Positions 34,234 through 42,874 of a DNA stretch of 64,000 bases are shown one piece after another (within the stretch, counting starts at the first letter, position 1; each line of letters starts with the position of its first letter). The notes below the pieces were generated by a model. It was given only the letters and a program-made list of their open reading frames with translations, was not told where the DNA came from and searched no databases. This stretch comes from an uncultured Pseudomonadales bacterium (GTDB taxonomy: Bacteria > Pseudomonadota > Gammaproteobacteria > Pseudomonadales > Azotimanducaceae): positions 186,001-250,000 of the forward strand of contig CATOTI010000001.1 of the NCBI GenBank assembly GCA_951813295.1, written 5' to 3'. Position numbers and translations under genes: made by a program.

Positions 34234-35400
34234 TCAGTTCGTGAAGATCAGGCTGCTGACCGGTGAAGACGCGGGTCCGCCTGCAACGAGGGAAACGTCC
34301 GCGCCATCTACTTGGTTGGGCGATGTGCCGCGTATCTGGCGAGCCGCCTCGATGACGAGTTCGAGACCGTGCATATAGCACTCGGCGAGGTTTCCGCCGC
34401 TCGTGTTGATCGGTAACTTGCCGCCGACGGTCAGGTTGTCGGGCGTGAAGAACGCCATCAGATCTTCATCGAGCGGCAGGCCGTGTTCGACGATCGACAT
34501 CACCACCGCGCCGGTGAAGTTCTCGTAGATCTGGGCGACGTCCACCGCCTCCGGGCCGATGCCCGCCTGTTGCCACAACCGAGGGGCGACTGTCGTGAAG
34601 TTGGCGGTCCCGTAGTCGTCGTTGAAGTGCCCGAAGAGTTCGTAGCGGGGACTCATGCCTTGTGCCGCGGCCATGAGCTTCACCGGCTTGTGTGGATGAT
34701 CTGCCGCCCGATCGGCGGTCGTCAGAATCAGGGCGGCCGCACCGTCGTTCTCGAGGCAACAGTCGAACAGACGAAACGGCTCGGCAATCCAGCGTGACGC
34801 GTAGTACTTCTCGCGCGTGAGCGGCCGGCCGTACATGATCGCGTCGGGGTTGTTCTGCGCATGTGCGTAACTCGCGAGCGAGACGGCGCAGAGAACTTCG
34901 TCCGTGACATCACGCTCGTGCATGAACCGTCGTGTCCGCAACGCAATCTGGTGCGCCGCGTTCATGGTGCCGTAAGGCAATGTGTACGCGAAGCGCCCCG
35001 AAGTACGCCCCGGTGCTCGGCCTTGCCCAAAACGACCGAACTGGCCCTGGGCGAGCGATCGATAGACGACGGCGTATTTACAGTAGCCGGCGGCGAGGGC
35101 GGCTGCGGCGTTGGCGACGGCGCCACAGACGCCGCCACCACCACCGCCCCAGAACATGTTCACGAACGCGATGTCGGGCGCGTTGAGGGCCGTACCGATG
35201 CGTGTCGGATCGCTGCGTTCGTCGGAGTACGAGCAATAGCCGTCGATCTCCGATGCGCTGATCCCCGCGTCTTCGGACGCCGCGAGAATCGCTTTCAATG
35301 CCAGCACAAACTCGGGGTCGGGCGACTGGCCGTGTTTGTAGTACGTCGTCTGGCCGAGCCCGATGACCGCCACCTTGCCGTTGATCGAATGCTCTGCCAC
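34234..35400 (-). CDS. Thiolase-family protein (SCP-x/lipid-transfer type)
   Basis: This 388-residue thiolase-fold protein would act on acyl-CoA bonds in degradation of sterols or branched acids, as members paired with DUF35 do. Motifs include VAVIGLGQTTYYKHGQSPD, FWGGGGGGVCGAVANAAAAL with the likely nucleophile cysteine, and the C-terminal KLPINTSGGNLAECYMHGLE. The typical GHP loop of degradative thiolases is replaced by NLAECYMHG, as in the SCP-x/lipid-transfer branch. The partner gene lies 11 bp downstream. The substrate is not determinable. Confidence 0.9.
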   Translation of the reverse strand: MAEHSINGKVAVIGLGQTTYYKHGQSPDPEFVLALKAILAASEDAGISASEIDGYCSYSDERSDPTRIGTALNAPDIAFVNMFWGGGGGGVCGAVANAAAALAAGYCKYAVVYRSLAQGQFGRFGQGRAPGRTSGRFAYTLPYGTMNAAHQIALRTRRFMHERDVTDEVLCAVSLASYAHAQNNPDAIMYGRPLTREKYYASRWIAEPFRLFDCCLENDGAAALILTTADRAADHPHKPVKLMAAAQGMSPRYELFGHFNDDYGTANFTTVAPRLWQQAGIGPEAVDVAQIYENFTGAVVMSIVEHGLPLDEDLMAFFTPDNLTVGGKLPINTSGGNLAECYMHGLELVIEAARQIRGTSPNQVDGADVSLVAGGPASSPVSSLIFTN

Positions 35401-35420
35401 GCGGTCTTTCCTTCCCTTGC

Positions 35421-36431
35421 TTAGTTAGCCAGGCGTTTGAGTAACGAATCCTCGAACGACCAGTCGAAATCGGCGCGCTCGGCCCGACCCGTTTCGACGT
35501 ACCACGCGTACGTCTGTGCGACGGCTGATTCGAAGGTGTATTCGGGCTCCCAGCCGAGATCCTCGCGGGCTTGATCGATGGCGAAGAGCAGGTGTTCGTT
35601 CCATCGATAAGCGGTGCCGAGTCGTTGTACCAACGCGCTCGCTTCCCAACGGTTGCTCGCCCAGATCTCCTCCATCAAGGCCGGCGGCACGGATTTCCGC
35701 GCGGGCGTGATACCGAGCACGCGTTCGAAAGTGTCGACGTAGAGGTTGTCGGTGAAGTAATCGTTGCCGGTGACGTTGTATCGCTTCCCGAACGTGACGG
35801 GGTTGGCGAGCATCATGCGGATCGCGCGCGACTGGTCGTCGACATGGCCTACCTGGCCGAGCGTGTTGCCGTCGTGCGGAATCAGCACCGGTCGGCCACG
35901 CAGGAAGCGCGCGAACATGCGCTGTTCGCGATCCAGGATGTTGTTGTGCGGGCCGAAAACCATCGAAATCGCGACGGTCGTTGCCGGCACGCCGCCATGG
36001 GTGTACTCGCGGAAAAGATGCTCCTCGATGTCGAGCTTGTTCCAGCCGTAGGGCGTCTGTGCGTCGCGATCGACAGCGACTCCTTCGCGAATCGGCAACG
36101 CGCTCGGACTCGTGTAGAGCCCGGTGGAACTGATGAAAAGGTAGTGGCCGATGCGCCCCGTCATCACGTCGATGAGCGGCTTCACATCATCGTTCAGGGT
36201 ATAGGCGGAGACGTCGACGACGCAGTCGAACTCGCGCTTGCCGAGGACGGCTTGTAATGCGCTGGCGTCATGGCGATCGCCGCGCAGTCGTTCGATACCG
36301 CGCGGTAGATCATCAGTCGACTTGCCGCGATTGAACACCGTGACCCGATGGCCGGCTCGGAAAAGCTCGTAAACGCATGCCCGGCCGTTGAACCGAGTCC
36401 CGCCCATGACGAGCACATCCAGAATGCTCAT
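35421..36431 (-). CDS. NAD-dependent epimerase/dehydratase (extended SDR)
   Basis: This 336-residue extended short-chain dehydrogenase/reductase starts at ATG 36431 with AGAAGG upstream; the open frame continues further but without family sequence. The cofactor motif is GGTRFNG in VLVMGGTRFNGRACVYEL. FNRGKS marks the adenosine site, and the active-site tyrosine is probably the one in TPYGWNKLDIEEHLF (YxxxK). Close relatives include reductases and nucleoside-sugar modifying enzymes. It is divergent from the porin, with a 261-bp gap in which I see no other gene. Confidence 0.85.
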   Translation of the reverse strand: MSILDVLVMGGTRFNGRACVYELFRAGHRVTVFNRGKSTDDLPRGIERLRGDRHDASALQAVLGKREFDCVVDVSAYTLNDDVKPLIDVMTGRIGHYLFISSTGLYTSPSALPIREGVAVDRDAQTPYGWNKLDIEEHLFREYTHGGVPATTVAISMVFGPHNNILDREQRMFARFLRGRPVLIPHDGNTLGQVGHVDDQSRAIRMMLANPVTFGKRYNVTGNDYFTDNLYVDTFERVLGITPARKSVPPALMEEIWASNRWEASALVQRLGTAYRWNEHLLFAIDQAREDLGWEPEYTFESAVAQTYAWYVETGRAERADFDWSFEDSLLKRLAN

Positions 36432-36692
36432 CGTTCGCCTTCTGGTCCCGCCATCGAGAATGTCGATCTGAACAAGCGTCTCACTCTCTTTGCGTCGCGA
36501 ACCCGCCCTTCGCGGGCGAACTGATGGTCGCTCGGCGCTATTCCGAAGGCAACCAACGTCTGGTGTCCGGGCGCGCGAGTCGAGCGCTTGCAACGACGTG
36601 TCGTGGGACGAGTTTCGTCCGGGGTTTCCGCAATAGCGGCATGGCCGACCGACAGGCAAACATCGACGTGTCACCGTTCTGGAGCGAGTCTG

Positions 36693-37874
36693 ATGATGGC
36701 GGCGCGCGTAGCAGTTCTGGTCGGTCTCTGTCTGCAGTCGGCATCCGTGGCCGCTGCCGAAGACGCGTCGGTGAGCGAGTTCGTGGACCTCGCCTTTCGT
36801 TACCGTTTCGAGTGGGTCGATGACGATCGGTTCGACGAGCGCGCACAGGCTTCGACGTTGCGCTCGCGCATCTCCCTGACGGCTCCCGAGGTCGTTGGCG
36901 CGACCTTCTTCATCGAGGTCGACAACGTCTCGCGGATCGGCAATGGCCACTACAACGCGGGCGCTGGCAACACCCCGCATCGGCAGAACTTCCCCGTGGT
37001 AGCGGATCCGGTGGGTACCGAACTGAACCAGGCGTGGGTCAACGTCGCACGCGATGATTTCGCCGCTCGTCTCGGACGTCAGCGGATCAACTTCGACAAC
37101 CAGCGCTTCGTCGGTGGGGTTGGCTGGCGGCAGAATGAGCAAACCTTCGACGCGATCAAGCTCACGTGGGAGTCCGGACGCTGGCTGACCCGCTACGCCG
37201 CGGTCGACAAGGTGTACCGGATCTTCGGAGAAGACGTGGACGCCGGAGATCACGATCTGAGCGGGACGCACCTGGTCAATGTTTCGTTCACCGCATCCGA
37301 TGATCTGACACTCGGTGGCTATTACTACCGCGTCTCCAACGACGACGTGCCGGCGAATTCGTCGAACACGTCCGGACTACGTGCCACGGGTTCGATCGAT
37401 CGGTTCTCGTTCGAAGCCGACTGGGCCTCCCAACGCGATCGCGGCGGTTCGACTTCGTATCGCGCGTCGTATGGACGGCTCGATGTGAGAATGCGTGTCG
37501 AGGCCGTCAGGCTCGGCGTCGGCTGGGAATGGCTGACGGGCGACGATCGCCCCGGTCGCGCGTTTCATACGCCGCTCGCCACGCTGCATGCCTTCAACGG
37601 CTGGGCGGATCAGTTTCTGGCGACGCCGGACGCTGGCCTCGACGATCGCTACGTTGTGGTGTCGTTCAACAAGGACGGGTGGATCGTCGACGCGCGCCTG
37701 CACGATTTTCGGACGGACGCAGGAGGACGTAGATTAGGGCGCGAATTCGATCTGCGGCTCGGCTACAAAAACTCGAAAAACCTCCGCACGGACGTCTACT
37801 TCGCCGCTTTCGACGGTGGCTCGGGCCGCGCGGACGTCACGAAAGGCTGGTTGGTCGTTACCGCGTCGCTCTGA
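36693..37874 (+). CDS. Alginate-export-like outer-membrane porin
   Basis: This is a 393-residue beta-barrel. The signal peptide (MMAARVAVLVGLCLQSASVAAA) is followed by alternating amphipathic strands such as FVDLAFRYRFEWVDDDRF, FAARLGRQRINFDNQRFVG (a common porin element), TLGGYYYRVSND and WIVDARLHDFRTD. It ends in a hydrophobic strand (WLVVTASL). The relatives are AlgE-family or selective porins. It is convergent with the di-heme gene (14 bp), and its content suggests uptake of an anionic substrate (inference). Confidence 0.85.
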   Translation: MMAARVAVLVGLCLQSASVAAAEDASVSEFVDLAFRYRFEWVDDDRFDERAQASTLRSRISLTAPEVVGATFFIEVDNVSRIGNGHYNAGAGNTPHRQNFPVVADPVGTELNQAWVNVARDDFAARLGRQRINFDNQRFVGGVGWRQNEQTFDAIKLTWESGRWLTRYAAVDKVYRIFGEDVDAGDHDLSGTHLVNVSFTASDDLTLGGYYYRVSNDDVPANSSNTSGLRATGSIDRFSFEADWASQRDRGGSTSYRASYGRLDVRMRVEAVRLGVGWEWLTGDDRPGRAFHTPLATLHAFNGWADQFLATPDAGLDDRYVVVSFNKDGWIVDARLHDFRTDAGGRRLGREFDLRLGYKNSKNLRTDVYFAAFDGGSGRADVTKGWLVVTASL

Positions 37875-37888
37875 AAAGAGCGGGCCAG

Positions 37889-39037
37889 CTAGTCCTTTTC
37901 CCCGTTTTTTGTCTTGGCGAAGTATTCGTCGATTGCGGCTTGGCTCATGCCTTTGGCCCGCATCGCCTGGACGAGATCGTCGCGGCTCATTGGCGTGCGG
38001 GCCGACGCGCGACCGGTGAGGCTCTTGTGACGTTCGGTCGGTTCGTTGAACGCGGCCCTGAACGGGTAGTCGTCACCGACGATCCGACCGAGTTCGTTAC
38101 CCGCCGGCGGAATCACCCAATCGCAACCGGGCGTCTCGTCGGGTCCGTCTGTCCAGCACGAGAGGAGTTCGTCGAAGTCCTGGGCGAGGCTGCCGGGCTT
38201 GTTAGGTGGCATGTGGTCGTTCGGGTGCCAACCGCTCGACATGAAGAGCGCGGCCGTGGACATGCCGATCCGGTGGCATTCGAGACAGCCGTTAGAATCG
38301 ATATGGATCGTGCGCATATCCCAACGATCACCGCCGATCGCGAAATAGGGCAGGTCGTACTCCATGTCGCGATCGCGCGTCCTGATTTCCGGAACGACCG
38401 GCTCGTCGGTACCGGGTAGCTTGGCCGCATCGATGAAATCGCTGTGGATGAACGGATCGTTCTGGTGGCATTCGACACACTGTGTCGTTTGCGGGGTTCG
38501 GAACGCGCGGTTGAAACCGTCCGGATCGTCGATCCAGGGTAATTCACCGTGCATTCGGTATTGATCATCGAGCGTCACCCAGGGCGCAATCGCATCGGAA
38601 CTTTCGAAGAACGCGGTAGCCCCGGTGACCTCGTCGTAGCCGATCATCTGTACGGATCCGAAGACCTGTAGCTTGCCGTCTCTTTCGAAGCTGGCATTGC
38701 GCCCGAAACTCACCCAGACGACGTCCGGCAGGCGTTCGCCCGAGCGGGTTCGACCTTCGAACCGCTCGAGCACCGAACCCGAGACACAGCCTTTGCCGAG
38801 GCGGCTGGGGTTGTCGCAGCGCTCGAGCACGCCGTAGGCAATCTCGCCGTCCTTGTACATCGGGATCTCGACGCCGTTCGAAAGATCGACTTTCGGTGGT
38901 ACGCCGAGAATCGGTTCGACGAGTTTGGCGAACTCGAAGGCGCTGGCCGGGAAGAGGTGGGCCGGTTTCGCGTCGTCGTCCGCGTTCGCGGCGAACGCCA
39001 GGACGAAGAGTGCGCATGAGATCAGTCGTGACGCCAT
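37889..39037 (-). CDS. Periplasmic di-heme cytochrome c-like protein
   Basis: This 382-residue exported protein has a signal peptide (MASRLISCALFVLAFAANA) and two CxxCH heme sites: CVECH at 187-191 and CLECH at 251-255. The N-terminal half contains no known domain that I can identify. The C-terminal 60 residues (LTGRASARTPMSRDDLVQAM) form a short helical segment. The start at ATG 39037 keeps the signal peptide. It is 23 bp from the TauD gene upstream on the same strand, so a periplasmic electron carrier and a cytoplasmic oxygenase share an operon. The electron donor or acceptor role is unknown. Confidence 0.8.
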   Translation of the reverse strand: MASRLISCALFVLAFAANADDDAKPAHLFPASAFEFAKLVEPILGVPPKVDLSNGVEIPMYKDGEIAYGVLERCDNPSRLGKGCVSGSVLERFEGRTRSGERLPDVVWVSFGRNASFERDGKLQVFGSVQMIGYDEVTGATAFFESSDAIAPWVTLDDQYRMHGELPWIDDPDGFNRAFRTPQTTQCVECHQNDPFIHSDFIDAAKLPGTDEPVVPEIRTRDRDMEYDLPYFAIGGDRWDMRTIHIDSNGCLECHRIGMSTAALFMSSGWHPNDHMPPNKPGSLAQDFDELLSCWTDGPDETPGCDWVIPPAGNELGRIVGDDYPFRAAFNEPTERHKSLTGRASARTPMSRDDLVQAMRAKGMSQAAIDEYFAKTKNGEKD

Positions 39038-39060
39038 GGATGCTCCGCGATCGTGTAACG

Positions 39061-39927
39061 CTAGCGGGGACGGTCGCCGATGATTGTGACGCGCTCCATG
39101 TGACGCTCGTTCGGCCAATAGTCGGCGACGGCGTAGTGTTGCGCTGCGCGGTTATCCCAGAAAGCGAAACTGTCGGCACGCCACTGAAAACGGCACTGGT
39201 ACTCCGGCAGCCACGCTTGAGCGTACAGCGCATCGAGGAGCGTTGTTGATTCGTCGGGCGCTATGTCTTCGATCGATCGCGTAAAAGCCTTGTTCACATA
39301 AAGCGACTTTCGGCCGCTCACGGGATGAGTCCGCACGACCGGATGGCGCTGCGGCGGAAACTCGCGTCGCTTTGCCTCGATCTCGTCTTCGCTCGCGCCC
39401 CGCATGCGCATGCCACGCAGGAAACCTTCGTTGTCATGGACGGCGACGAGCCCGTCGATTCGCGTCTTCGTTTCGTCGTCGAGTCCCTCGTAGGCGGCCT
39501 CCATGTTGGCGAAGAGCGTATCGCCGCCGACTGGCGGGACGACGCGGGCGCGGAGGATCGAACCGAGAGATGGCACGGCGCGCCAGGTCACGTCGGAATG
39601 CCAGATGTTGATGTACGGCGGGTTTTCCCGGTCGTTGTCGAGATGAATGACTTCCGGGTGTTGGCTCTTGCCCGTCTCGAAGAACGGATGGACCTCCAGT
39701 TCGCCGAACTGCCGGGCGAAGGCGACATGCGATTCGACCGCAACATTCTGATCGCGAAAGAAGATCACCTTACGTTCGACCAGGAGCTCCGCAAGCCAAT
39801 CGATCGTTGTCGAATCGACAGTCGCGATGTCGATCCCGTGCACCACGGTGCCGATCGTCGGCGAGAGGTGCTCGAGCTCGAACGACTTGGGATCGATGTG
39901 ATGCAGGGCGTTGTGTGCTTCGGCCAT
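39061..39927 (-). CDS. TauD/TfdA-family Fe(II)/2-oxoglutarate dioxygenase
   Basis: This is a 288-residue cytoplasmic dioxygenase. The iron triad is H110 and D112 in IWHSDVTW and H264 in AQHYAV, with a later arginine (ERHMERV) for 2-oxoglutarate. The N-terminal LSPTIGTVVHGIDI and the segment VIFFRDQNVAVESHVAFARQ are family marks. TauD-like enzymes hydroxylate sulfonates, phenoxyacids or related acids. I start at ATG 39927; the frame above lacks the family's opening. It has 51% or less obvious similarity to the second TauD at 43309, but the motifs align in order. Confidence 0.9.
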   Translation of the reverse strand: MAEAHNALHHIDPKSFELEHLSPTIGTVVHGIDIATVDSTTIDWLAELLVERKVIFFRDQNVAVESHVAFARQFGELEVHPFFETGKSQHPEVIHLDNDRENPPYINIWHSDVTWRAVPSLGSILRARVVPPVGGDTLFANMEAAYEGLDDETKTRIDGLVAVHDNEGFLRGMRMRGASEDEIEAKRREFPPQRHPVVRTHPVSGRKSLYVNKAFTRSIEDIAPDESTTLLDALYAQAWLPEYQCRFQWRADSFAFWDNRAAQHYAVADYWPNERHMERVTIIGDRPR

Positions 39928-39950
39928 CGTGGACCTCCGTGAACTGAGCG

Positions 39951-41009
39951 CTAAAGAGAAATCCGACCGATCGCGTCCTTGAATCGCGGCACCTGGGTGC
40001 GAAACGTATCCGGGTCGAGCTTCTGAAGCGTCGCCATGTGCCAGGCCAGAAGTTGGGTCGGCACCGTCGTCAGGATAATCGAGAGCCATTCTTCGGTCGC
40101 TGGTACGGCGAATTCCGGTTCGACGGAATCGAATCCCGAACCGAACACCGCCACGGATGCGCCGAGCCTGGTGAAGAGGTCGTACGCCTCCCGCGATCGG
40201 GCCGTCGCGCCCCCGTCGACGTGAATCAGCACCACCGGATCGTCTTCCTGAAGACAGATCATCGGTCCGTGGATGAACTGCTCAAGGGCCATTCCGTCGA
40301 TGCGCACGTACGCCGCCTCGCGACCCTTGATCACGGCCTCGAGGGCAGCGACTTCGCTCGGGCCGCCGCCGACGACGTAGGTTTGCCGATCCACACACGC
40401 CCTGGCGAGGGCTTCGAGGTCGTCTTCGTGGGCAAGCATCGATTCGATGTTCTCGGGTAAGGCTTCGACGGCTCTCCGTAGTTGCGCGACGCCGTCGACG
40501 CCGCGTCCTTCGGCTACCGCGACTACGACCTGTGCGAGGACAGCCATCGCGGTCGTGTGTGATGAGGTGAACGCCGCCGAACGTTCACGTTCGGTCGTTC
40601 GTAGAATCAGAGTCGAACCGGGATGTTCGGCCGCGGTGCCGCCGACCGACAGCACGGTGGCGCCCGCGGCGGCGCCGATCTCCATCGCCGCGAGCGAGTA
40701 TTGCTTCGCGCCGGAGTGGGACAGCACGAGCACCACGTCGTCGGATGAAAGCGGGAACGCGGCGGGGTAGTTGGCAAAGTCGTACGACGAGATGGCGCGA
40801 GCATTGACGCCGATGCTGCGGAAACCCCATTGCCCCATGAGCGCGGCGTGGTAGCTCGTGCCGATGCCGACGATGTGCAGGCGTGCCGCGCTTGCGATAG
40901 CGGCGGCAGCCGCGCTGGCATCGCTCCAGTCGTCGAGCACATGGCGAATGTCGGCGGGTTGACGGTGAATCGTCTGATACATCGCCGATTCTTTTCCGAT
41001 TCCGGTCAT
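39951..41009 (-). CDS. SIS-domain protein (glucosamine-fructose-6-phosphate isomerase-like)
   Basis: This 352-residue protein has two sugar-isomerase (SIS) domains. The first contains IGTSYHAALMGQWGFRSIGV and VVLVLSHSGAKQYSLAAMEI (S-H-S-G phosphosugar loop); the second contains TYVVGGGPSEVAALEAVIKG and IHGPMICL. This is like the isomerase half of GlmS or like AgaS, lacking the glutaminase domain. The start at 41009 has AAGGGA seven bases upstream. It is divergent from the HTH regulator gene, whose promoter is 160 bp away, so that regulator may act on it. The phosphosugar substrate is unknown. Confidence 0.85.
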   Translation of the reverse strand: MTGIGKESAMYQTIHRQPADIRHVLDDWSDASAAAAAIASAARLHIVGIGTSYHAALMGQWGFRSIGVNARAISSYDFANYPAAFPLSSDDVVLVLSHSGAKQYSLAAMEIGAAAGATVLSVGGTAAEHPGSTLILRTTERERSAAFTSSHTTAMAVLAQVVVAVAEGRGVDGVAQLRRAVEALPENIESMLAHEDDLEALARACVDRQTYVVGGGPSEVAALEAVIKGREAAYVRIDGMALEQFIHGPMICLQEDDPVVLIHVDGGATARSREAYDLFTRLGASVAVFGSGFDSVEPEFAVPATEEWLSIILTTVPTQLLAWHMATLQKLDPDTFRTQVPRFKDAIGRISL

Positions 41010-41136
41010 GACGTTCCCTTTCCGCTAGCGTTTTTCGAGCGCTTCGTACGATACACGCGGGCATGCCTCCCGGCCGAGTGCCAGCGGAACGTTCTGCGGT
41101 CCAGCGCCGGTTCATCGTTTCGATAGGAAAAATGTA

Positions 41137-41165
41137 TTGACTAGGAAAAAAAGTTTTCCTATAAC
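41137..41165 (+). promoter_or_regulatory. Sigma-70-type promoter with operator in the spacer; leaderless transcript likely
   Basis: The sequence TTGACT (41137-41142), a 17-base spacer and TATAAC (41160-41165) form a near-consensus promoter. The spacer and -10 contain the inverted repeat AGGAAAA (41143-41149) / TTTTCCT (41154-41160), and another half-site AGGAAAA lies at 41125-41131. The ATG of the HTH regulator at 41172 falls about 7 bases after the -10, where the transcript would begin, and no ribosome-binding site is seen. The mRNA would therefore be leaderless (inference). The repeat is a good candidate for autorepression. Confidence 0.7.
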
Positions 41166-41171
41166 ATTCGC

Positions 41172-41777
41172 ATGCAGCAAGCCGTTCAGTTCTTGATCGA
41201 CCCTGGCCAGGTCGCGGCGGTCGCGAATCCGATTCGCGCCCGGATTCTGGAAGCCATGCAAGTGCCCACGACATCGGCGGCGATTGCGCGCTCTTTCGGC
41301 CGCTCACGCCAGTCGATCGGCTATCACGTGAAAGCCCTCGAAGGCCTCGGGCTCTTGCGCCGCACGGGCGAACGGCGCAACGGCAACTTCGTCGAACAGC
41401 TCTTTCAGGCGACGGCACGCCGGTTCGTCGTCGGGTCCGACTTTGCCGCCGATCCGGAGCGCCTCGCGGGCGTCTTTCGTGACCAGGTCTCACTCGCGGC
41501 CTTGGCGCAAGTTGGCGAGACGCTGCAGCGTGATGCCGTCTCGTTGATCGATGCCGCCGCGTTCCGCGGTGTCGAGATCCCGAGCGTCAGCGTCCAAGCC
41601 GAGGTGAGTCTGCCCGACGAAACCGCGCGCACGGCATTCATGACCGATGTCACGACGGCAATCAAAGCGGTTCTTCAGAAACACGGCGTTGCGTCAGCCG
41701 ATCGATCGGATGATGCGGATCGTTTTCGTGTGGTGTTTGCGACCTATCCGGACGACGTGTCCGGGCAAGGAGAATGA
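41172..41777 (+). CDS. ArsR-like helix-turn-helix regulator with C-terminal domain
   Basis: This 201-residue protein has a winged helix at the N-terminus: LIDPGQVAAVANPIRARILE, TTSAAIARSFGRSRQSIGYH (recognition helix) and VKALEGLGLLRRTGERRNGN. The C-terminal 110 residues form an unrecognised domain of the kind seen in HTH_20-type regulators. It is translationally coupled to the SRPBCC-PDZ gene by a four-base overlap. Its promoter contains a palindrome that it may bind. It may also regulate the divergent SIS-domain gene. Confidence 0.85.
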   Translation: MQQAVQFLIDPGQVAAVANPIRARILEAMQVPTTSAAIARSFGRSRQSIGYHVKALEGLGLLRRTGERRNGNFVEQLFQATARRFVVGSDFAADPERLAGVFRDQVSLAALAQVGETLQRDAVSLIDAAAFRGVEIPSVSVQAEVSLPDETARTAFMTDVTTAIKAVLQKHGVASADRSDDADRFRVVFATYPDDVSGQGE

Positions 41778-42430
41778 CGATGACGGACGATTTCGAAAAG
41801 ACATTTGTAGTGGAGATCGCACCCGCGGACGTTTGGCAGCGGCTCATCGATCGCACGATGACGGTCGACGGACAAACGCATTACGTTCTGCCCGGTTTCC
41901 CTTCGATGGAGCCGCTGCCGATCGACGGCGCGTCGTGTTCACCGATCGAAGTTGAGCCTGAGCGGCTGTTGCGTCTTTCCAAGGACCACTGGCCGTGCGC
42001 AGGGACCGAGATCATCGTCGAGCTCGAAAGCGTCGAGAGCGGTACGAAGATCCGCGTCGTGCAGTCAGGGTTCGGGGCGTTCATCGACTTTGCGGGCCGC
42101 GACACGGTCTTTCGCCACGGTGAACAGATCGTCGATGACCTGCGACTCTTCATCGAACGAGGCCTCACCGTGCCCGGCACCGCGTGGGGGGTTAGCCTCG
42201 GTGCGGTTCCGCGGCAGACGCCGGTCGGTCTCGAACTCACGCGAATCGATGGCGGCTTCGCCGAAGCGGCTGGGCTCGAGGTCGACGATCTGCTGCTGAC
42301 GCTGCGGGGTGTTCGAATCCACGACCTGCAGCAGCTCTGGACGGTGCTCGCGTTGACGGAAGGCGCGTCTAGGGCAGAGGTGACGGTCGCGCGGGGGCGA
42401 GAGCGAGTGACGGGGAGTGGTGTGTTTTAG
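41774..42430 (+). CDS. SRPBCC-PDZ fusion protein
   Basis: This 218-residue protein joins an SRPBCC/START-like ligand-binding fold (residues about 5-130: EKTFVVEIAPADVWQRLIDR, EIIVELESVESGTKIRVVQS) to a PDZ domain (about 140-218: GLELTRIDGGFAEAAGLEVD, DDLLLTLRGVRI). PDZ domains normally bind C-termini and appear in proteases; here no protease domain is present and no signal peptide is visible. The fusion is rare as far as I know. It overlaps the regulator gene by four bases, so it is coexpressed. The function is unknown. Confidence 0.8.
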   Translation: MTMTDDFEKTFVVEIAPADVWQRLIDRTMTVDGQTHYVLPGFPSMEPLPIDGASCSPIEVEPERLLRLSKDHWPCAGTEIIVELESVESGTKIRVVQSGFGAFIDFAGRDTVFRHGEQIVDDLRLFIERGLTVPGTAWGVSLGAVPRQTPVGLELTRIDGGFAEAAGLEVDDLLLTLRGVRIHDLQQLWTVLALTEGASRAEVTVARGRERVTGSGVF

Positions 42431-42874
42431 GTGGGTGGTGTGCGGGTGGGCTGGGAAATGGGATTGCGGCGCTGGGGAGTGGAATTGGGTGGCGCTGGGA
42501 GCGGGATTTGCTGGTGCTGGGAAGCTCGGTTCGATGGTCTGGGAAGCGCTGATTGGTGGGCTGGGAAGCGTTGACTGGCCGGAGGAGTAGGCTGGAATGT
42601 GGTTTGCTCTTTCTTGTGGGGGCTCCGCCCCCACGCCCCCGCCGGATCGGCGCAGAGTCTGAGATGGCGGATAGGGGAATCTCGCCGCGCGCCCTTCGGC
42701 GCGGGGTTGCAGCGGGTGGTTCCCCCCTGGCGCGCTTGCGCCGGGGGCCCCGGTGGTGGGCGTGTTCGCCGGAAGGCTTCGTTCGACGTCGAAGCCGGTT
42801 ATCTCGGCTACACGAAGCCGCATGCCTAGGAGAGTGGCTCGAAAAAAATCTGCTTCGACAACGCACCGGTCGGC
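42431..42874. other. Gene-free G-rich and palindromic stretch
   Basis: This 444-base stretch has no gene that I can support. It begins with degenerate CTGGGA-rich DNA (about 42434-42595), including a four-tract potential G-quadruplex at 42433-42455 (GGGT..GCGGGT.GGGCT.GGG) just after the SRPBCC-PDZ stop. It continues with GC-rich inverted repeats such as GGGGGCTCCGCCCCC (42618-42632) and CGCGCCCTTCGGCGCG (about 42687-42702). It separates convergent transcripts and may end both. Confidence 0.6.

Noticed and set aside
36432..37271. N-terminal extension (280 codons) of the epimerase
   Set aside because: The frame is open but has no epimerase sequence and overlaps the divergent porin; the ATG at 36431 has a good ribosome-binding site and the family's opening.
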